In this document: positions 31,900 through 41,326 of the stretch, in pieces
How positions within the stretch are numbered: position 1 is the stretch's first letter
Layout of the letters: every line of letters starts with the position of its first letter
Origin: an uncultured Kiritimatiellota bacterium
GTDB lineage: Bacteria; Verrucomicrobiota; Kiritimatiellia; RFP12; DVOR01
Assembly (NCBI GenBank): GCA_944391085.1
Contig: CALXSE010000004.1
Location: forward strand, 62,001-126,000
Direction of reading: 5' to 3'
DNA: 64,000 nt
Program-made: the position numbers and the translations under genes
The notes under the pieces: generated by a model
The model's database searches: none
What the model saw: the letters and a program-made list of their open reading frames with translations, nothing else
What the model was told of the DNA's origin: nothing

Positions 31900-34407
31900 A
31901 TGGAAGAGAAGTACCCGTTTCACGCGATCGAGCCCAAGTGGCAGCGCTATTGGGATGAGCACGGCACCTTCAAGTGCGACGTGCGCGACGAGGGCAAGCC
32001 GAAGTTTTACTGCCTGACGATGTTCCCCTACCCCAGCGGCCACATGCACGTGGGCCACGGGCGCAACTACATCATGGGCGACGTCATCACCCGCTACAAG
32101 AAGATGCTCGGCTTCAACGTCCTTTCCCCCATGGGCTGGGACAGTTTCGGCCTGCCCGCGGAGAACGCCGCCAAGAAGTTCCACGTCCACCCCCACAAAT
32201 GGACCCTCGAGAACATCGCCGAGATGAAGCGCCAGGTGCGCAGCTGGGGCGTCGGCTACGACTGGGGGCGCGAGATCGCCACCTGCCACCCCGATTATTA
32301 CAAGTGGACGCAGTGGGTCTTCCTCCAGGCCTACAAGCTCGGCGTCGCCTACCAGAAGGAGGCCCCCGTCAACTGGTGCCCGCTCTGCACGAACCTCGCC
32401 AACGAGGAGGTCACCGCCGACGGCCACTGCGTACGCTGCGGGCGCCCCGTGGAGAAGAAAAACCTCAAGCAGTGGTTCTTCCGCATCACCCAATACGCCG
32501 ACCGCCTCCTCAAGGATCTCGACCTCCTCGAGGGCTGGCCCGAGAAGGTCCGCCAGATGCAGGCCAACTGGATCGGCAAATCCCAGGGCGCCAGGGTCAC
32601 CTTCACCGTCACCGAGACCGGCGACGAATGCCCCGTCTACACCACCCGCCCCGACACCATCTTCGGCGTCACCTTCATGGCCATCGCGCCGGACCACCCC
32701 CTGCTCAAGAAGCTCCTCCCCGGCTCCCCCCGCGAGGCCGAGGTCAAGGCCTTCGCCGAGAAGCTCGCCAACATCCCCGCCGCCGAACGCTTCTCCGACG
32801 CCCTCGCCAAGGAAGGCGTCTTCACCGGCTTCCACGTCACCAACCCCTACAACGGCGACAAGGACATCCAGCTCTGGGTCACCAACTACGTCGTCTCCGA
32901 CTCCGGCACCGGCATCGTCATGGCCGTGCCCACCCACGACCAGCGCGACTGGGACTTCGCCGCCAAGTACGGCATCCCCAAGAAGCTCGTCATCCAGAAC
33001 CCCGGGCGCACCCTCCGCCTCGAGGATCTGACCGCCGCCTACGTTGAAGACGGCGTCCTCGTGGACAGCGGCGACTTCGACGGCATGCCCAACCACGAGG
33101 CCATCCAGGCCATCATCCGCCACGGCGCCGAGCGCGGCTTCGCCGAGGCCACCACCAACTTCCGCATCCGCGACTGGAACGTCGCCCGCCAGCGCTACTG
33201 GGGCGCCCCCATCCCCATCGTCCACTGCCCCCACTGCGGCGCCGTCCCCGTCCCCGAAGACCAGCTCCCCGTCCGCCTCCCCGACGACGTCGACTTCAAG
33301 AGCGACCAGGGCAACCCCCTCGCCCGCCACGAAGGCTTCATCAACACCGTCTGCCCCAAGTGCGGCGCCCCCGCCAAGCGCGAGACCGACACCCTCGCCC
33401 AATGGCTCTGCTCCTGCTGGTACTTCCTGCGCTACATCGACGCGCGCAACGACCAGGCCCCCTTCGACAAGGCCCTCGTCGACAAATGGATGCCCGTCGA
33501 CCAATACATCGGCGGCGTCGAGCACGCCGTCCTCCACCTCCTCTACTCCCGCTTCGTCGTCAAGATCCTCAACGACGCCGGTGCCCTCGACTGCGTCGAG
33601 CCCTTCAAGGCCCTCTTCACCCAGGGCATGATCTGCAAGCGCGACGAGAACGGCGTCCTCAAAAAGATGTCCAAGTCCGTCGGCAACGTCGTCTCCCCCG
33701 ACGAGCTCATCGAGGCCTACGGCGCCGACACCGTCCGCCTCTACACCCTCTTCATCGGCCCGCCCGAGCTCGACGCCGAGTGGCAGGACACCGCCATCCA
33801 GGGCCCCTACCGCTTCCTCTGCCGCCTCTGGAAAAAGGCCTACGACGCCAAGCCCATCGTCCCCGCGCAGGACGCGCCCGTCGACGGCGCCGCCCTCGAC
33901 CCCGCCCAGCGCGCCCTCTGGCGCAAGCTCCACCAGACCCTCCAGGGCGTCACCGACGCCATCGAGCACGGCTTCCGCTTCAACACCGCCATCGCCCAGC
34001 TCATGGAGCTCATGAACGCCCTCGACAAGGCCAGGATCGACGCCTCCGCCTCCCCCGCCGCCAAAGCCCTCCTCCGCGAGACCGTCGTCACCCTCGCACG
34101 CATGATGGCCCCCTTCACCCCCCACATCGCCGAGGAACTCTGGGCCGAGTTCGGCGGCCGGGGCTCCGTCCTCGACGCCGGCTGGCCCGCCGTCAACCCC
34201 GAGGCCCTCAGGGAAGACGCCCTCGAGATCATCCTCCAGGTCAACGGCAAGATGCGCGGCAAGGTCACCCTCCCCGCGGGCCTCGACCGCGCCGCGCTCG
34301 AAGCCGCCGCCCGCGAGGCCCCCGAGGTCCAAAAACACACCGCCGGCCTCACCATCGCCAAGGTCATCGTCGTCCCCGGCAAACTCGTCAACGTCGTCGC
34401 CAAATAA
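31900..34407 (+). CDS. leuS: Leucyl-tRNA synthetase
   Basis: 835 residues from ATG 31900 (AAAGGGA upstream; [15 protein letters not shown] is a standard LeuRS beginning). The HIGH motif is [10 protein letters not shown] (near 50), an editing domain follows (about 220-410, with [19 protein letters not shown]), a zinc-type CPKCGAP is near 490, and KMSKS is KKMSKSVGN (near 590). It attaches leucine to tRNA-Leu. Length is normal for bacterial LeuRS. An in-frame ATG at 31870 is too close to the promoter to be preferred. Confidence 0.97.
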   Translation: MEEKYPFHAIEPKWQRYWDEHGTFKCDVRDEGKPKFYCLTMFPYPSGHMHVGHGRNYIMGDVITRYKKMLGFNVLSPMGWDSFGLPAENAAKKFHVHPHKWTLENIAEMKRQVRSWGVGYDWGREIATCHPDYYKWTQWVFLQAYKLGVAYQKEAPVNWCPLCTNLANEEVTADGHCVRCGRPVEKKNLKQWFFRITQYADRLLKDLDLLEGWPEKVRQMQANWIGKSQGARVTFTVTETGDECPVYTTRPDTIFGVTFMAIAPDHPLLKKLLPGSPREAEVKAFAEKLANIPAAERFSDALAKEGVFTGFHVTNPYNGDKDIQLWVTNYVVSDSGTGIVMAVPTHDQRDWDFAAKYGIPKKLVIQNPGRTLRLEDLTAAYVEDGVLVDSGDFDGMPNHEAIQAIIRHGAERGFAEATTNFRIRDWNVARQRYWGAPIPIVHCPHCGAVPVPEDQLPVRLPDDVDFKSDQGNPLARHEGFINTVCPKCGAPAKRETDTLAQWLCSCWYFLRYIDARNDQAPFDKALVDKWMPVDQYIGGVEHAVLHLLYSRFVVKILNDAGALDCVEPFKALFTQGMICKRDENGVLKKMSKSVGNVVSPDELIEAYGADTVRLYTLFIGPPELDAEWQDTAIQGPYRFLCRLWKKAYDAKPIVPAQDAPVDGAALDPAQRALWRKLHQTLQGVTDAIEHGFRFNTAIAQLMELMNALDKARIDASASPAAKALLRETVVTLARMMAPFTPHIAEELWAEFGGRGSVLDAGWPAVNPEALREDALEIILQVNGKMRGKVTLPAGLDRAALEAAAREAPEVQKHTAGLTIAKVIVVPGKLVNVVAK

Positions 34408-34462
34408 GGGGACGCGCCCTGCGCACCGGGTGCGCGGGGCGCGCCTCCCGGAGGTTCCGCCC

Positions 34463-34858
34463 ATGACTTCCCTCCCCAAAGGCCTGAAGCGCCTGTTGAC
34501 TCTGCTCGGCTGGGCCGTGTGCCTGGGGATCATGGCGGCATTCCTTGCGGCTTCGGTTGCCTTCTGCGTCCACGTGGCGGACGCCACGGGGGCGAAGTGG
34601 GTCGGTTATGCCCTCTTTTTCGGCGCCGGCTTGGTAGGGATTCCCCTCTACGGCCTCTCCCTCTGCATGGGCAAAGCCACCCCGGTCGCGCTATCGATCT
34701 CCTTCGTCTTGAACACGGTGCTGCTCCCGGTGGCGTGGGGGACGGTTTGCGCCCATTATGGGTGGGGCTGGGGGTGGGGCGTCTCGCTGTCGGCCGCCGG
34801 GGGCGGCACCTTGATCGTGTGGGGCCTGCTCCTGTGCCTGCTTTCCCAAAAGGACTGA
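34463..34858 (+). CDS. Small four-helix membrane protein, unknown
   Basis: 131 residues with four predicted membrane helices (about 12-38, 50-72, 78-98, 108-127). A GGAGG Shine-Dalgarno lies eight bases before ATG 34463. I recognise no family; the Trp/Gly-rich loop YGWGWGWGV before the last helix is distinctive. It follows leuS by 55 bases on the same strand and could be read from the leuS transcript. Confidence 0.65.
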   Translation: MTSLPKGLKRLLTLLGWAVCLGIMAAFLAASVAFCVHVADATGAKWVGYALFFGAGLVGIPLYGLSLCMGKATPVALSISFVLNTVLLPVAWGTVCAHYGWGWGWGVSLSAAGGGTLIVWGLLLCLLSQKD

Positions 34859-35027
34859 CGCGGGCAAAGGATACGTCTCCCATGCTCTGCGCCGGGCGCC
34901 GCGGCGCGGCGGAGGGAGAGGCGCGCATCGGGCTGTGAGCCGAGGGGCAGGCGCGCGCGGCGGGGGGCTTCCCGCCGACGGGCCGCGCCACCCGTCTCCC
35001 GGCGGCGGTATCCCTCCCAAGGCAAAC

Positions 35028-35068
35028 GGCCCGCGCGATTTGCGCGGGCCGGGCCTGTTTGGTATGAT
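35028..35068 (+). promoter_or_regulatory. Hairpin and extended -10 promoter before the debranching enzyme
   Basis: A stem GGCCCGCGC / GCGCGGGCC (35028-35050), possibly terminating the upstream unit although it lacks a T-run, is followed by TGGTATGAT (TATGAT at 35063-35068). The -10 and its TTTGG extension match other promoters here. Confidence 0.5.
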
Positions 35069-35116
35069 GCGCCCAGTCGTACGAGGGATATGGTACGAGG
35101 GAATGGAGCGTTGCGC

Positions 35117-38100
35117 ATGAGACAGGAACCTGCGGCCGGAAGCCAGCTGCTGCGCTGGGTCGGAGACGTGTTGGAGGTGCGGGCCTTCCGCGAGGGGCGG
35201 GGGGGCGGGCGGATGGTCTTCCGCACGAACCTGGGCGCGGCCTCGGTGCATCAGCGCGAGGTGCTGGCCCACGTGGACGAGGCGCGGCTGATCAGCGGCG
35301 ACGATTGGCACGACATCCCGATGGAACCGTGCGGGCGCGGCGAGTGGCGGGTGCGCGTGGCGCTGCTGGAGGTGGGCGTCTTCGCGGGCAAGGCCTGCTT
35401 CATCCCGAACGACACGCCCGTGCCGGAATGGCCCGAGGGGCGCGACACGGTCATCAAGGTGGCCCCGGCGCACACCGCCGGCGGCAACATGGTCTACGCG
35501 GCCTTCACCCGGCAATTCGGCCCGTCGATGGCCTCGCCGACGGCGCTCAGGACCTTCGCCGAGGAGGAGCGGACGCTCGACGGGGCGGGCTACACGGTGA
35601 TCCCGCCGAGCGGGACCTTCCGCTCGCTGGCGCGCCACCTGGGGCACTTCTTCTCGGGGCTGGGCTTCCGCAACCTCCTGCTCCTGCCCATCCACCCGAC
35701 GCCGACGACCTACGCGCGGATGGGGCGCTACGGCTCGCCCTTCGCGGGGCTGGACTTCCTTTCGGTGGATCCGGCGCTGGCGGAGTTCGACACCTCGGCC
35801 ACGCCGCTGGATCAGTTCCGCGAGCTGGTGGCGGCGACGCACGCGCACGGCGGGCGCCTCTTCATGGATCTGCCGGCGAACCACACCGGCTGGGCGGCGA
35901 CCTTCCAGATCCACCACCCGGAGTGGTACAAGCGCAACGTGGACGGCTCCTTCCACTCGCCCGGCGCCTGGGGCGTGACGTGGGAAGACCTGGTGGAGCT
36001 GGACTATTCCAAGCCCGCCCTCCGCCGCAAGATCGCCGACGTCTTCCTGCACTGGTGCCGGCTGGGCGTGGACGGCTTCCGCTGCGACGCCGGCTACATG
36101 ATCCCCAAGGCGGCGTGGGACGTCATCGTGGCGCTGGTGCGGCGCGAGTTCCCCGACACCGTCTTCCTGCTCGAGGGCCTCGGCGGCCCGATGGAGACGA
36201 CCGAGGCCCTCATCGGCGACTCGGGGCTGGACTGGGCCTATTCCGAGGTCTTCCAGACCTATGACCGCAGCGCCTTCGAGGCCATGCTCCCCAACACCCT
36301 GCGCCTCTCCGAGCAGCGCGGCCCGCTCGTCCACTTCGCCGAGACGCACGACAACAACCGCCTGGCCGCCACCTCCCCCGCCTGGGCCCGCCTGCGCCTC
36401 ATGCTCTCGGCCATGCTCTCGCAGCAGGGCGCCTTCGGCATCACCGCCGGCGTGGAATGGTACGCCAAGGAGAAGATCGACGTCCACGGCTGCGGCGGCC
36501 TCAACTGGGGCGCGGCGGACAACGCCTGCCACCTCATCCGCCGCCTCAACGCCATCCTCCGTTGCCACCCCCTCTTCGGCCCCGGCGCCACCCTCGCGAT
36601 GGCCCAGCGCGGCGGCGGCAACGTCCTGGCCGTGACGCGATCGCGCCCCGGGCACGAGCCGCTCCTCATCCTGGCGAACCTCGACTGGCGCCAGCCCCAG
36701 AGCGTCTCCTTCGACGCCTCGGGCTTCCCCTACCGCGAAGCCTACGACCTCATCGAGGGCAAGCCCTGCCTGGTCAACCCCCTGCGGATGCCGCTCAGGC
36801 CCGGCCAGGTGCGTTGCCTCTCCTCGCGCCCGGGCGACCTCGCGGCCGTGGAGGGCGCGGCCAGCCAGCGCGGCGCCTCCCCCATCGCCGGCATGGCGCG
36901 CCGCCTGCGCCGCGTCATGGCCCTGCGCACCCTGCAATGGACGGAAGGGACGGTCGACCTCTACAAGGAGGACCTCGACGCGCTGGCCAACCGCTTCATC
37001 GCCGACCCCAACGCCTTCGCGAACCAGCGCGCCGTCACCCTCCGCCTCCCCACCGACCTCCGGCGCGAGGTCATCGTCCCCACCGGCGCCCTCCTCTTCG
37101 TCACCGCCGCCTCGCCCTTCCGCGTCACCCTTTTCGACGCCGAGGGCGCCGCCGTCAGCAACGGCCACTCCATCTCCCTGGGGGATGGCGGGCAGGGCCT
37201 CATGCTCCCCGTCCACCGCGCCTTCGACGCCTACCTCGGCCCCCAGCGCAGCACCGCCCGCCTGACGCTCGACGCCGAGATCTACACCCCCACCGGCGCC
37301 CAGCGCCACCGCTCCACCGTCTGGGCCCTCGGCCTGGGCGAGACCACCGGGCGCGTCAAACGCCGCTTCTCCGGCCTGGAGGTCAAAGACCTGGCCACCG
37401 CCCGCGCGCTCCTCACCAACGGCACCGGCGCCATGGCCCAAATCCGCCTGAAGTGGGGCGACATCCGCTCGCAGTACGATTGCCTCCTGGCCCTCAACCG
37501 CCACCCCAGCGTCCCCGACGACCGCCAGGTCTTCCTCACCCGCTGCCGCGCCTGGATCCTCTGCAACGGCTTCTCCGCGCCCCTCGCCGGCCCCTGCCTG
37601 GTCCACGTCACCGTCGCGCCCGACGGTTCCGCCGCCGAGTGGCGCTTCTCCGCCCCCTGCGGCATGGGCCGGCGCGTCCCGATCACCCTGCGCGCGGCCC
37701 TCGAGCCGGGCGAAAACCGCGTCGTGCTCCGCTTCAGGCGCGAACGCAACACCGGCCCCTTCCGCGACCCCGCCGTCACCGTCGGCCTGGTGCTCCGCCC
37801 CGACATCGAATGGCGCAACTTCCACTGCAAGACCAAGGCCTACGCCGGGCCCGAGCGCGACTGGCCCAAGGCCCTCACCAACCGCGCGGACGGCTTCGAC
37901 TTCGCCCCCGAGCCGGGCGTCAGGCTCGCCCTCTCCATGGCCGGCTCGGAATGGAACCCCGAGGCCCAGTGGACCTACAACGTGCCCCACCCCGAGGAGG
38001 CCGCGCGCGGGCAGGAAGGCGCAAGCGACCTCTGGAGCCCCGGCTGGTTCCACATCGAGCTCGACCGCGGACAGGAGGCCGTCCTCGTGGCGGGCCTCCC

Positions 38101-39355
38101 CTCCCCGGGCGTCCCGGCCATCCCCGCGCTCCGCGGCCCGCTCAAGGCCTCCGCCCTCCCCCTGCGCGAGGCCATGGCCCTGGCCATGCGCAACTACATC
38201 GTCCGCCGCGACAGCCACAAGACCATCATCGCCGGCTACCCCTGGTTCCTCGACTGGGGCCGCGACACCCTCATCGCCCTGCGCGGCGTCGCCGCCGCCG
38301 GGGATTGGGACACCGTCTTCGACGTCCTGCGCGAGTTCGGCCGCTTCGAGCGCAACGGCACCATCCCCAACATGATCCGCGGCGAGGACGACGCCAACCG
38401 CGAGACCGTCGACGCGCCCCTCTGGCTCGCCGTCTGCGCCGACGACGCCATCGCCGTCCACGGCGCCCAGAAGGTCCTCGGCCTGGACTGCGGCGGCCGC
38501 ACCCTCAGGGAGATCCTCGTCTCCATCGCCGAGCACTACGTCTCCGGCACCGAGAACGGCATCAAGGCCGACCCCGAGACCGGCCTCGTCTGGGCGCCCC
38601 CCCACTACACGTGGATGGACACCAATTACCCCGCCGGCACGCCCAGAAACGGCTATGCCGTCGAAATCCAGGCCCTCTGGGTGCGCCTGCTCGACCTCCT
38701 CGGCCGCGAGGTCTCCCCCAAGTGGAAGCGCCTCGCCGGGCGCGTCCGCCGCGCCTTCCGCGAGCTCTTCCCCCTCCCCGAGGGCGGCCTTTCCGACTGC
38801 CTCTACGCCGAGCGGGGCGTCGGCGCCCGGCACGCCCAGCAGGACGACGCCATCCGCCCCAACCAGCTCTACGCCGTCACCCTCGGCCTCCTTAAGGACG
38901 ACAGGGCCCTCGCCCAATCCGTCCTGCACGCCACCGCGCAGCTCATCCTGCCCGGCGCCATCCGCACCCTCGCCGACCGCCCCGTCCGCCGCGCCCTCCC
39001 CATCGTCCGCGACGGCAAACCCCTCAACGACCCCCACAACCCCTACTGGGGCCGCTACGAGGGCGACGAAGACACCCGCCGCAAGCCCGCCTACCACAAC
39101 GGCACCGGCTGGACGCTCCCCTTCCCGCTCTTCGCCGAGGCCCTCTTCCGCATCCACGGCGAGCCCGTCCGCGCCATCGCCCACGCCATCCTCGCCAGCG
39201 CCGAGCACCTCGTCAACCAGGACTGCGTCACCCAGCTCCCCGAGTGCGTCATGGGCGACGCCCCCCACGAGCCCTGCGGCACCGGCGCCCAGGCCTGGGG
39301 CGTCTCCGAGCTCCTGCGCGTCCTCACCCTCATCGATCCCCCCGCGGAGAGCTGA
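35117..39355 (+). CDS. Two-domain glycogen debranching enzyme (GH13 + GH133)
   Basis: 1412 residues, start at ATG 35117 with GGAG eight bases before. The N-terminal half is an alpha-amylase type (GH13) barrel: PIHPTPTTYARMG, the nucleophile Asp in VDGFRCDAGYM (near 320), the acid Glu in FLLEGLGG (near 350) and the third carboxylate in FAETHDNN (near 410). The C-terminal third is an amylo-alpha-1,6-glucosidase (GH133): WFLDWGRDTLIALRG (near 1045), IPNMIRGEDDANRETVDAPLW and YTWMDTNYPAGTPRNG (near 1165). Transferase plus glucosidase in one chain is the plan of the eukaryotic-type indirect debrancher. It would trim phosphorylase-limit branches of glycogen. Most bacterial GH133 proteins are half this length. 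Confidence 0.88.
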   Translation: MRQEPAAGSQLLRWVGDVLEVRAFREGRGGGRMVFRTNLGAASVHQREVLAHVDEARLISGDDWHDIPMEPCGRGEWRVRVALLEVGVFAGKACFIPNDTPVPEWPEGRDTVIKVAPAHTAGGNMVYAAFTRQFGPSMASPTALRTFAEEERTLDGAGYTVIPPSGTFRSLARHLGHFFSGLGFRNLLLLPIHPTPTTYARMGRYGSPFAGLDFLSVDPALAEFDTSATPLDQFRELVAATHAHGGRLFMDLPANHTGWAATFQIHHPEWYKRNVDGSFHSPGAWGVTWEDLVELDYSKPALRRKIADVFLHWCRLGVDGFRCDAGYMIPKAAWDVIVALVRREFPDTVFLLEGLGGPMETTEALIGDSGLDWAYSEVFQTYDRSAFEAMLPNTLRLSEQRGPLVHFAETHDNNRLAATSPAWARLRLMLSAMLSQQGAFGITAGVEWYAKEKIDVHGCGGLNWGAADNACHLIRRLNAILRCHPLFGPGATLAMAQRGGGNVLAVTRSRPGHEPLLILANLDWRQPQSVSFDASGFPYREAYDLIEGKPCLVNPLRMPLRPGQVRCLSSRPGDLAAVEGAASQRGASPIAGMARRLRRVMALRTLQWTEGTVDLYKEDLDALANRFIADPNAFANQRAVTLRLPTDLRREVIVPTGALLFVTAASPFRVTLFDAEGAAVSNGHSISLGDGGQGLMLPVHRAFDAYLGPQRSTARLTLDAEIYTPTGAQRHRSTVWALGLGETTGRVKRRFSGLEVKDLATARALLTNGTGAMAQIRLKWGDIRSQYDCLLALNRHPSVPDDRQVFLTRCRAWILCNGFSAPLAGPCLVHVTVAPDGSAAEWRFSAPCGMGRRVPITLRAALEPGENRVVLRFRRERNTGPFRDPAVTVGLVLRPDIEWRNFHCKTKAYAGPERDWPKALTNRADGFDFAPEPGVRLALSMAGSEWNPEAQWTYNVPHPEEAARGQEGASDLWSPGWFHIELDRGQEAVLVAGLPSPGVPAIPALRGPLKASALPLREAMALAMRNYIVRRDSHKTIIAGYPWFLDWGRDTLIALRGVAAAGDWDTVFDVLREFGRFERNGTIPNMIRGEDDANRETVDAPLWLAVCADDAIAVHGAQKVLGLDCGGRTLREILVSIAEHYVSGTENGIKADPETGLVWAPPHYTWMDTNYPAGTPRNGYAVEIQALWVRLLDLLGREVSPKWKRLAGRVRRAFRELFPLPEGGLSDCLYAERGVGARHAQQDDAIRPNQLYAVTLGLLKDDRALAQSVLHATAQLILPGAIRTLADRPVRRALPIVRDGKPLNDPHNPYWGRYEGDEDTRRKPAYHNGTGWTLPFPLFAEALFRIHGEPVRAIAHAILASAEHLVNQDCVTQLPECVMGDAPHEPCGTGAQAWGVSELLRVLTLIDPPAES

Positions 39356-39393
39356 GCCCGCCCCGGGCGGAGCAAAGGAAAGGCAAGCCCCCG

Positions 39394-39957
39394 ATGGTTA
39401 CCCCCGAGCTGAACACGCGCGTCGAGCGGCGGCTTGACCTGAACGAACGGTTGGTGTGGGCCGGCAAGCCCGTGCCGTGGGCCTTTTCCAGGCAAACCCT
39501 CGCCGCCATGCTCTTCGGCATTCCATGGAGTTTCATCACGGCCATGGTGATGAGCGGTTTCATCTACGGGCTCTTCTTCGCCGAGGACGGACGCGAGGAA
39601 CCGTTGCCGTTGATAATCGGCATTTGCATCTTCTTTGTCCCCTTCGTCAGCATCGGCGTCTGCATGCTCGGCGCCCCGCTTTGGACCCGGCTCCGCACGC
39701 CGCACTGGGTCTACGCGGTCACCGACAAGCGCGCCCTCATCATCGGGCGTTTCCGCACGCGCGACTGGCGTGCCTCCGAACTGGAGTTCATCGACCGCGC
39801 CGACCACCGCAACGGCCGCTCCGACCTCTTTTTCGCCCGCGGGGCCGACAGGGGGCACGCCCACGCCTCCGAAGGCCTCGTCGGCTTCCGGAACCTCCCC
39901 GCCGCAGAGGCCTCTGCCGCCGAGGCGGCCCTCCGCCGCCTTTGCCCCAAGGTTTGA
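39394..39957 (+). CDS. Membrane protein with a PH-like C-terminal domain
   Basis: 187 residues. Two membrane helices (about 33-55 and 75-98) are followed by a cytoplasmic part with YAVTDKRALIIGRF, the signature-like strand-turn of bacterial PH domains, and RNGRSDLFFARG. Function is unknown; similar proteins are annotated only as PH-domain or DUF membrane proteins. A purine-rich stretch precedes ATG 39394 at long spacing. Its stop codon overlaps the -35 of the next gene. Confidence 0.7.
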   Translation: MVTPELNTRVERRLDLNERLVWAGKPVPWAFSRQTLAAMLFGIPWSFITAMVMSGFIYGLFFAEDGREEPLPLIIGICIFFVPFVSIGVCMLGAPLWTRLRTPHWVYAVTDKRALIIGRFRTRDWRASELEFIDRADHRNGRSDLFFARGADRGHAHASEGLVGFRNLPAAEASAAEAALRRLCPKV

Positions 39958-39982
39958 CAGGGCGGCTGGGCGGCGCTATCTT
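39954..39982 (+). promoter_or_regulatory. Consensus promoter of the MFS gene
   Basis: TTGACA (39954-39959), 17 bp, TATCTT (39977-39982). The -35 contains the TGA stop of the upstream gene. The -10 ends six bases before the ATG, predicting a leaderless mRNA. Confidence 0.8.
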
Positions 39983-39988
39983 TGGCGC

Positions 39989-41158
39989 ATGACCAAAGAG
40001 CGGAAACGGGACTTCGCGCTGTTGCTGGCGGCGACCTTCTTCTATTTCACCGGCCCCATGTCGGTGGCGCCGCTGGCCGCGGGCTTCGCCGGCTCCCTCG
40101 GCGCGGGCGAGGCGCTCATGGGCCTGGCCGGCGGCCTCATGAACGGCGCCTCGCTCATCAGCCGCCCCGTGGTGGGGAACCTGGCCGACAGGGTGGGCAA
40201 ACGCGCCCTCACCGTCGCCGGCGCGCTGGCCATGGCCGCCGCCGCGCTGGGGAGCCTCCTGGCCGGCTCGCCCGGGGCGTTCCTGGTCGCGCGGGTGCTG
40301 CACGGCCTGGGCTTCGCCTGCTGTTCCCTGAGCCTGTCGACGTGGATTTCCGAGCTGCTGCCGCGTGAGCGCGTGGCCTCCGGCATGGGGCTCTACGGCA
40401 TGGTGACGGCCATCGGCATGGCCGTGGGCCCCGCGGCGGGCGTCTTTCTTTACCATCGCGCGGGCTACGCCTGCGCCTTCGCGCTCTCGGCCGCGCTTTC
40501 GGCCGGCCTCGCGTTCCTGGCCTGGTGCGTGCGGGATCGCGGGCTGAGCCTCCCCGCGCCGCAGTCCGCCGGGGAGGCGCGCCGTCTGGGCATCGTCGAA
40601 TGGCGCGTGGCGCCCCTGGCGCTCATCATCCTGCTCTTCGCGATGCCCTACATGGCCACGCAGGCCTTCCTGGTGCCGTTGGCCGAGGCCGAGGGGCTGG
40701 AGTTCTCGGTGGCGTGGTTCTTCCCGCTCTACGCCGGCGTCCTCGTGGCCCTGCGCCTGGGGCTGGGGCGCGTCTTCGACCGCGTGCCCTTCTGGGTCTT
40801 CCTCCTGACCTCTGTCGCCTCGACGACGGGCGCGCTCCTGGCGCTCGCCCTCATGCGCGGCTTCTGGATGATGGCCCTGGCCGCGGTCCTCATGGCCGGC
40901 GGTTATGGCATCATGTGCACCGTCTGCCAATCCTCCGTCATTCTCCTGGCGCGGCCCGGCCACCGCGGCCTCGCCAACGGTACCTACTATATCGGCATCG
41001 ACCTGGGGATGGCCATCGGCCCCCTCTGCGGCGGGTTCCTCTTCGGCCACTTGCCGGCGGCGTGGTTCTTCCCCGCCTTCCTCCTCACCCAGCCCCTCAT
41101 CCTGCTGGTGTACGCCCTCTGGTGGCGCTTCCACCGCGCCAAAGGGGAGGCCCGGTAA
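39989..41158 (+). CDS. Major facilitator superfamily transporter
   Basis: 389 residues with about 12 hydrophobic segments. The MFS motif A equivalent is GNLADRVGKRALTVAG after helix 2 (near 62), and motif C-like GMAVGPAAGVFLYHRAG is in helix 5, suggesting an exporter. Substrate unknown. The start ATG 39989 follows directly on its promoter and has no Shine-Dalgarno. The neighbouring genes give no clue to the cargo. Confidence 0.88.
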   Translation: MTKERKRDFALLLAATFFYFTGPMSVAPLAAGFAGSLGAGEALMGLAGGLMNGASLISRPVVGNLADRVGKRALTVAGALAMAAAALGSLLAGSPGAFLVARVLHGLGFACCSLSLSTWISELLPRERVASGMGLYGMVTAIGMAVGPAAGVFLYHRAGYACAFALSAALSAGLAFLAWCVRDRGLSLPAPQSAGEARRLGIVEWRVAPLALIILLFAMPYMATQAFLVPLAEAEGLEFSVAWFFPLYAGVLVALRLGLGRVFDRVPFWVFLLTSVASTTGALLALALMRGFWMMALAAVLMAGGYGIMCTVCQSSVILLARPGHRGLANGTYYIGIDLGMAIGPLCGGFLFGHLPAAWFFPAFLLTQPLILLVYALWWRFHRAKGEAR

Positions 41159-41296
41159 AGCCCCCTGCGCCCGGGACGGCAAACCAACCGGCAAGGCAAT
41201 CGGCCGCCCGCCCGCGTCCCCATGGCGGCCGGCGTTTCCCCAAGGGACTGCCCGATGTCGCGGCGGCCAGGGAATTGGGCGGCGGGGGGCGGGTTT

Positions 41297-41305
41297 TGCT
41301 AGAAT
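41297..41305 (+). promoter_or_regulatory. Extended -10 promoter of trpS
   Basis: TGCTAGAAT (TAGAAT at 41300-41305); a TTGGGC at 41275-41280 could be a -35 at the long spacing of 19. Confidence 0.5.
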
Positions 41306-41326
41306 GGGGGGCCAAAGGAGTTCGTT

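Noticed and set aside
31843..34587. A 914-codon open frame antisense to leuS, and a similar one of 1525 codons antisense to the debranching gene
   Set aside because: Both mirror a well-supported gene with catalytic motifs; their translations are Gly/Val/Glu-rich shadow sequence.
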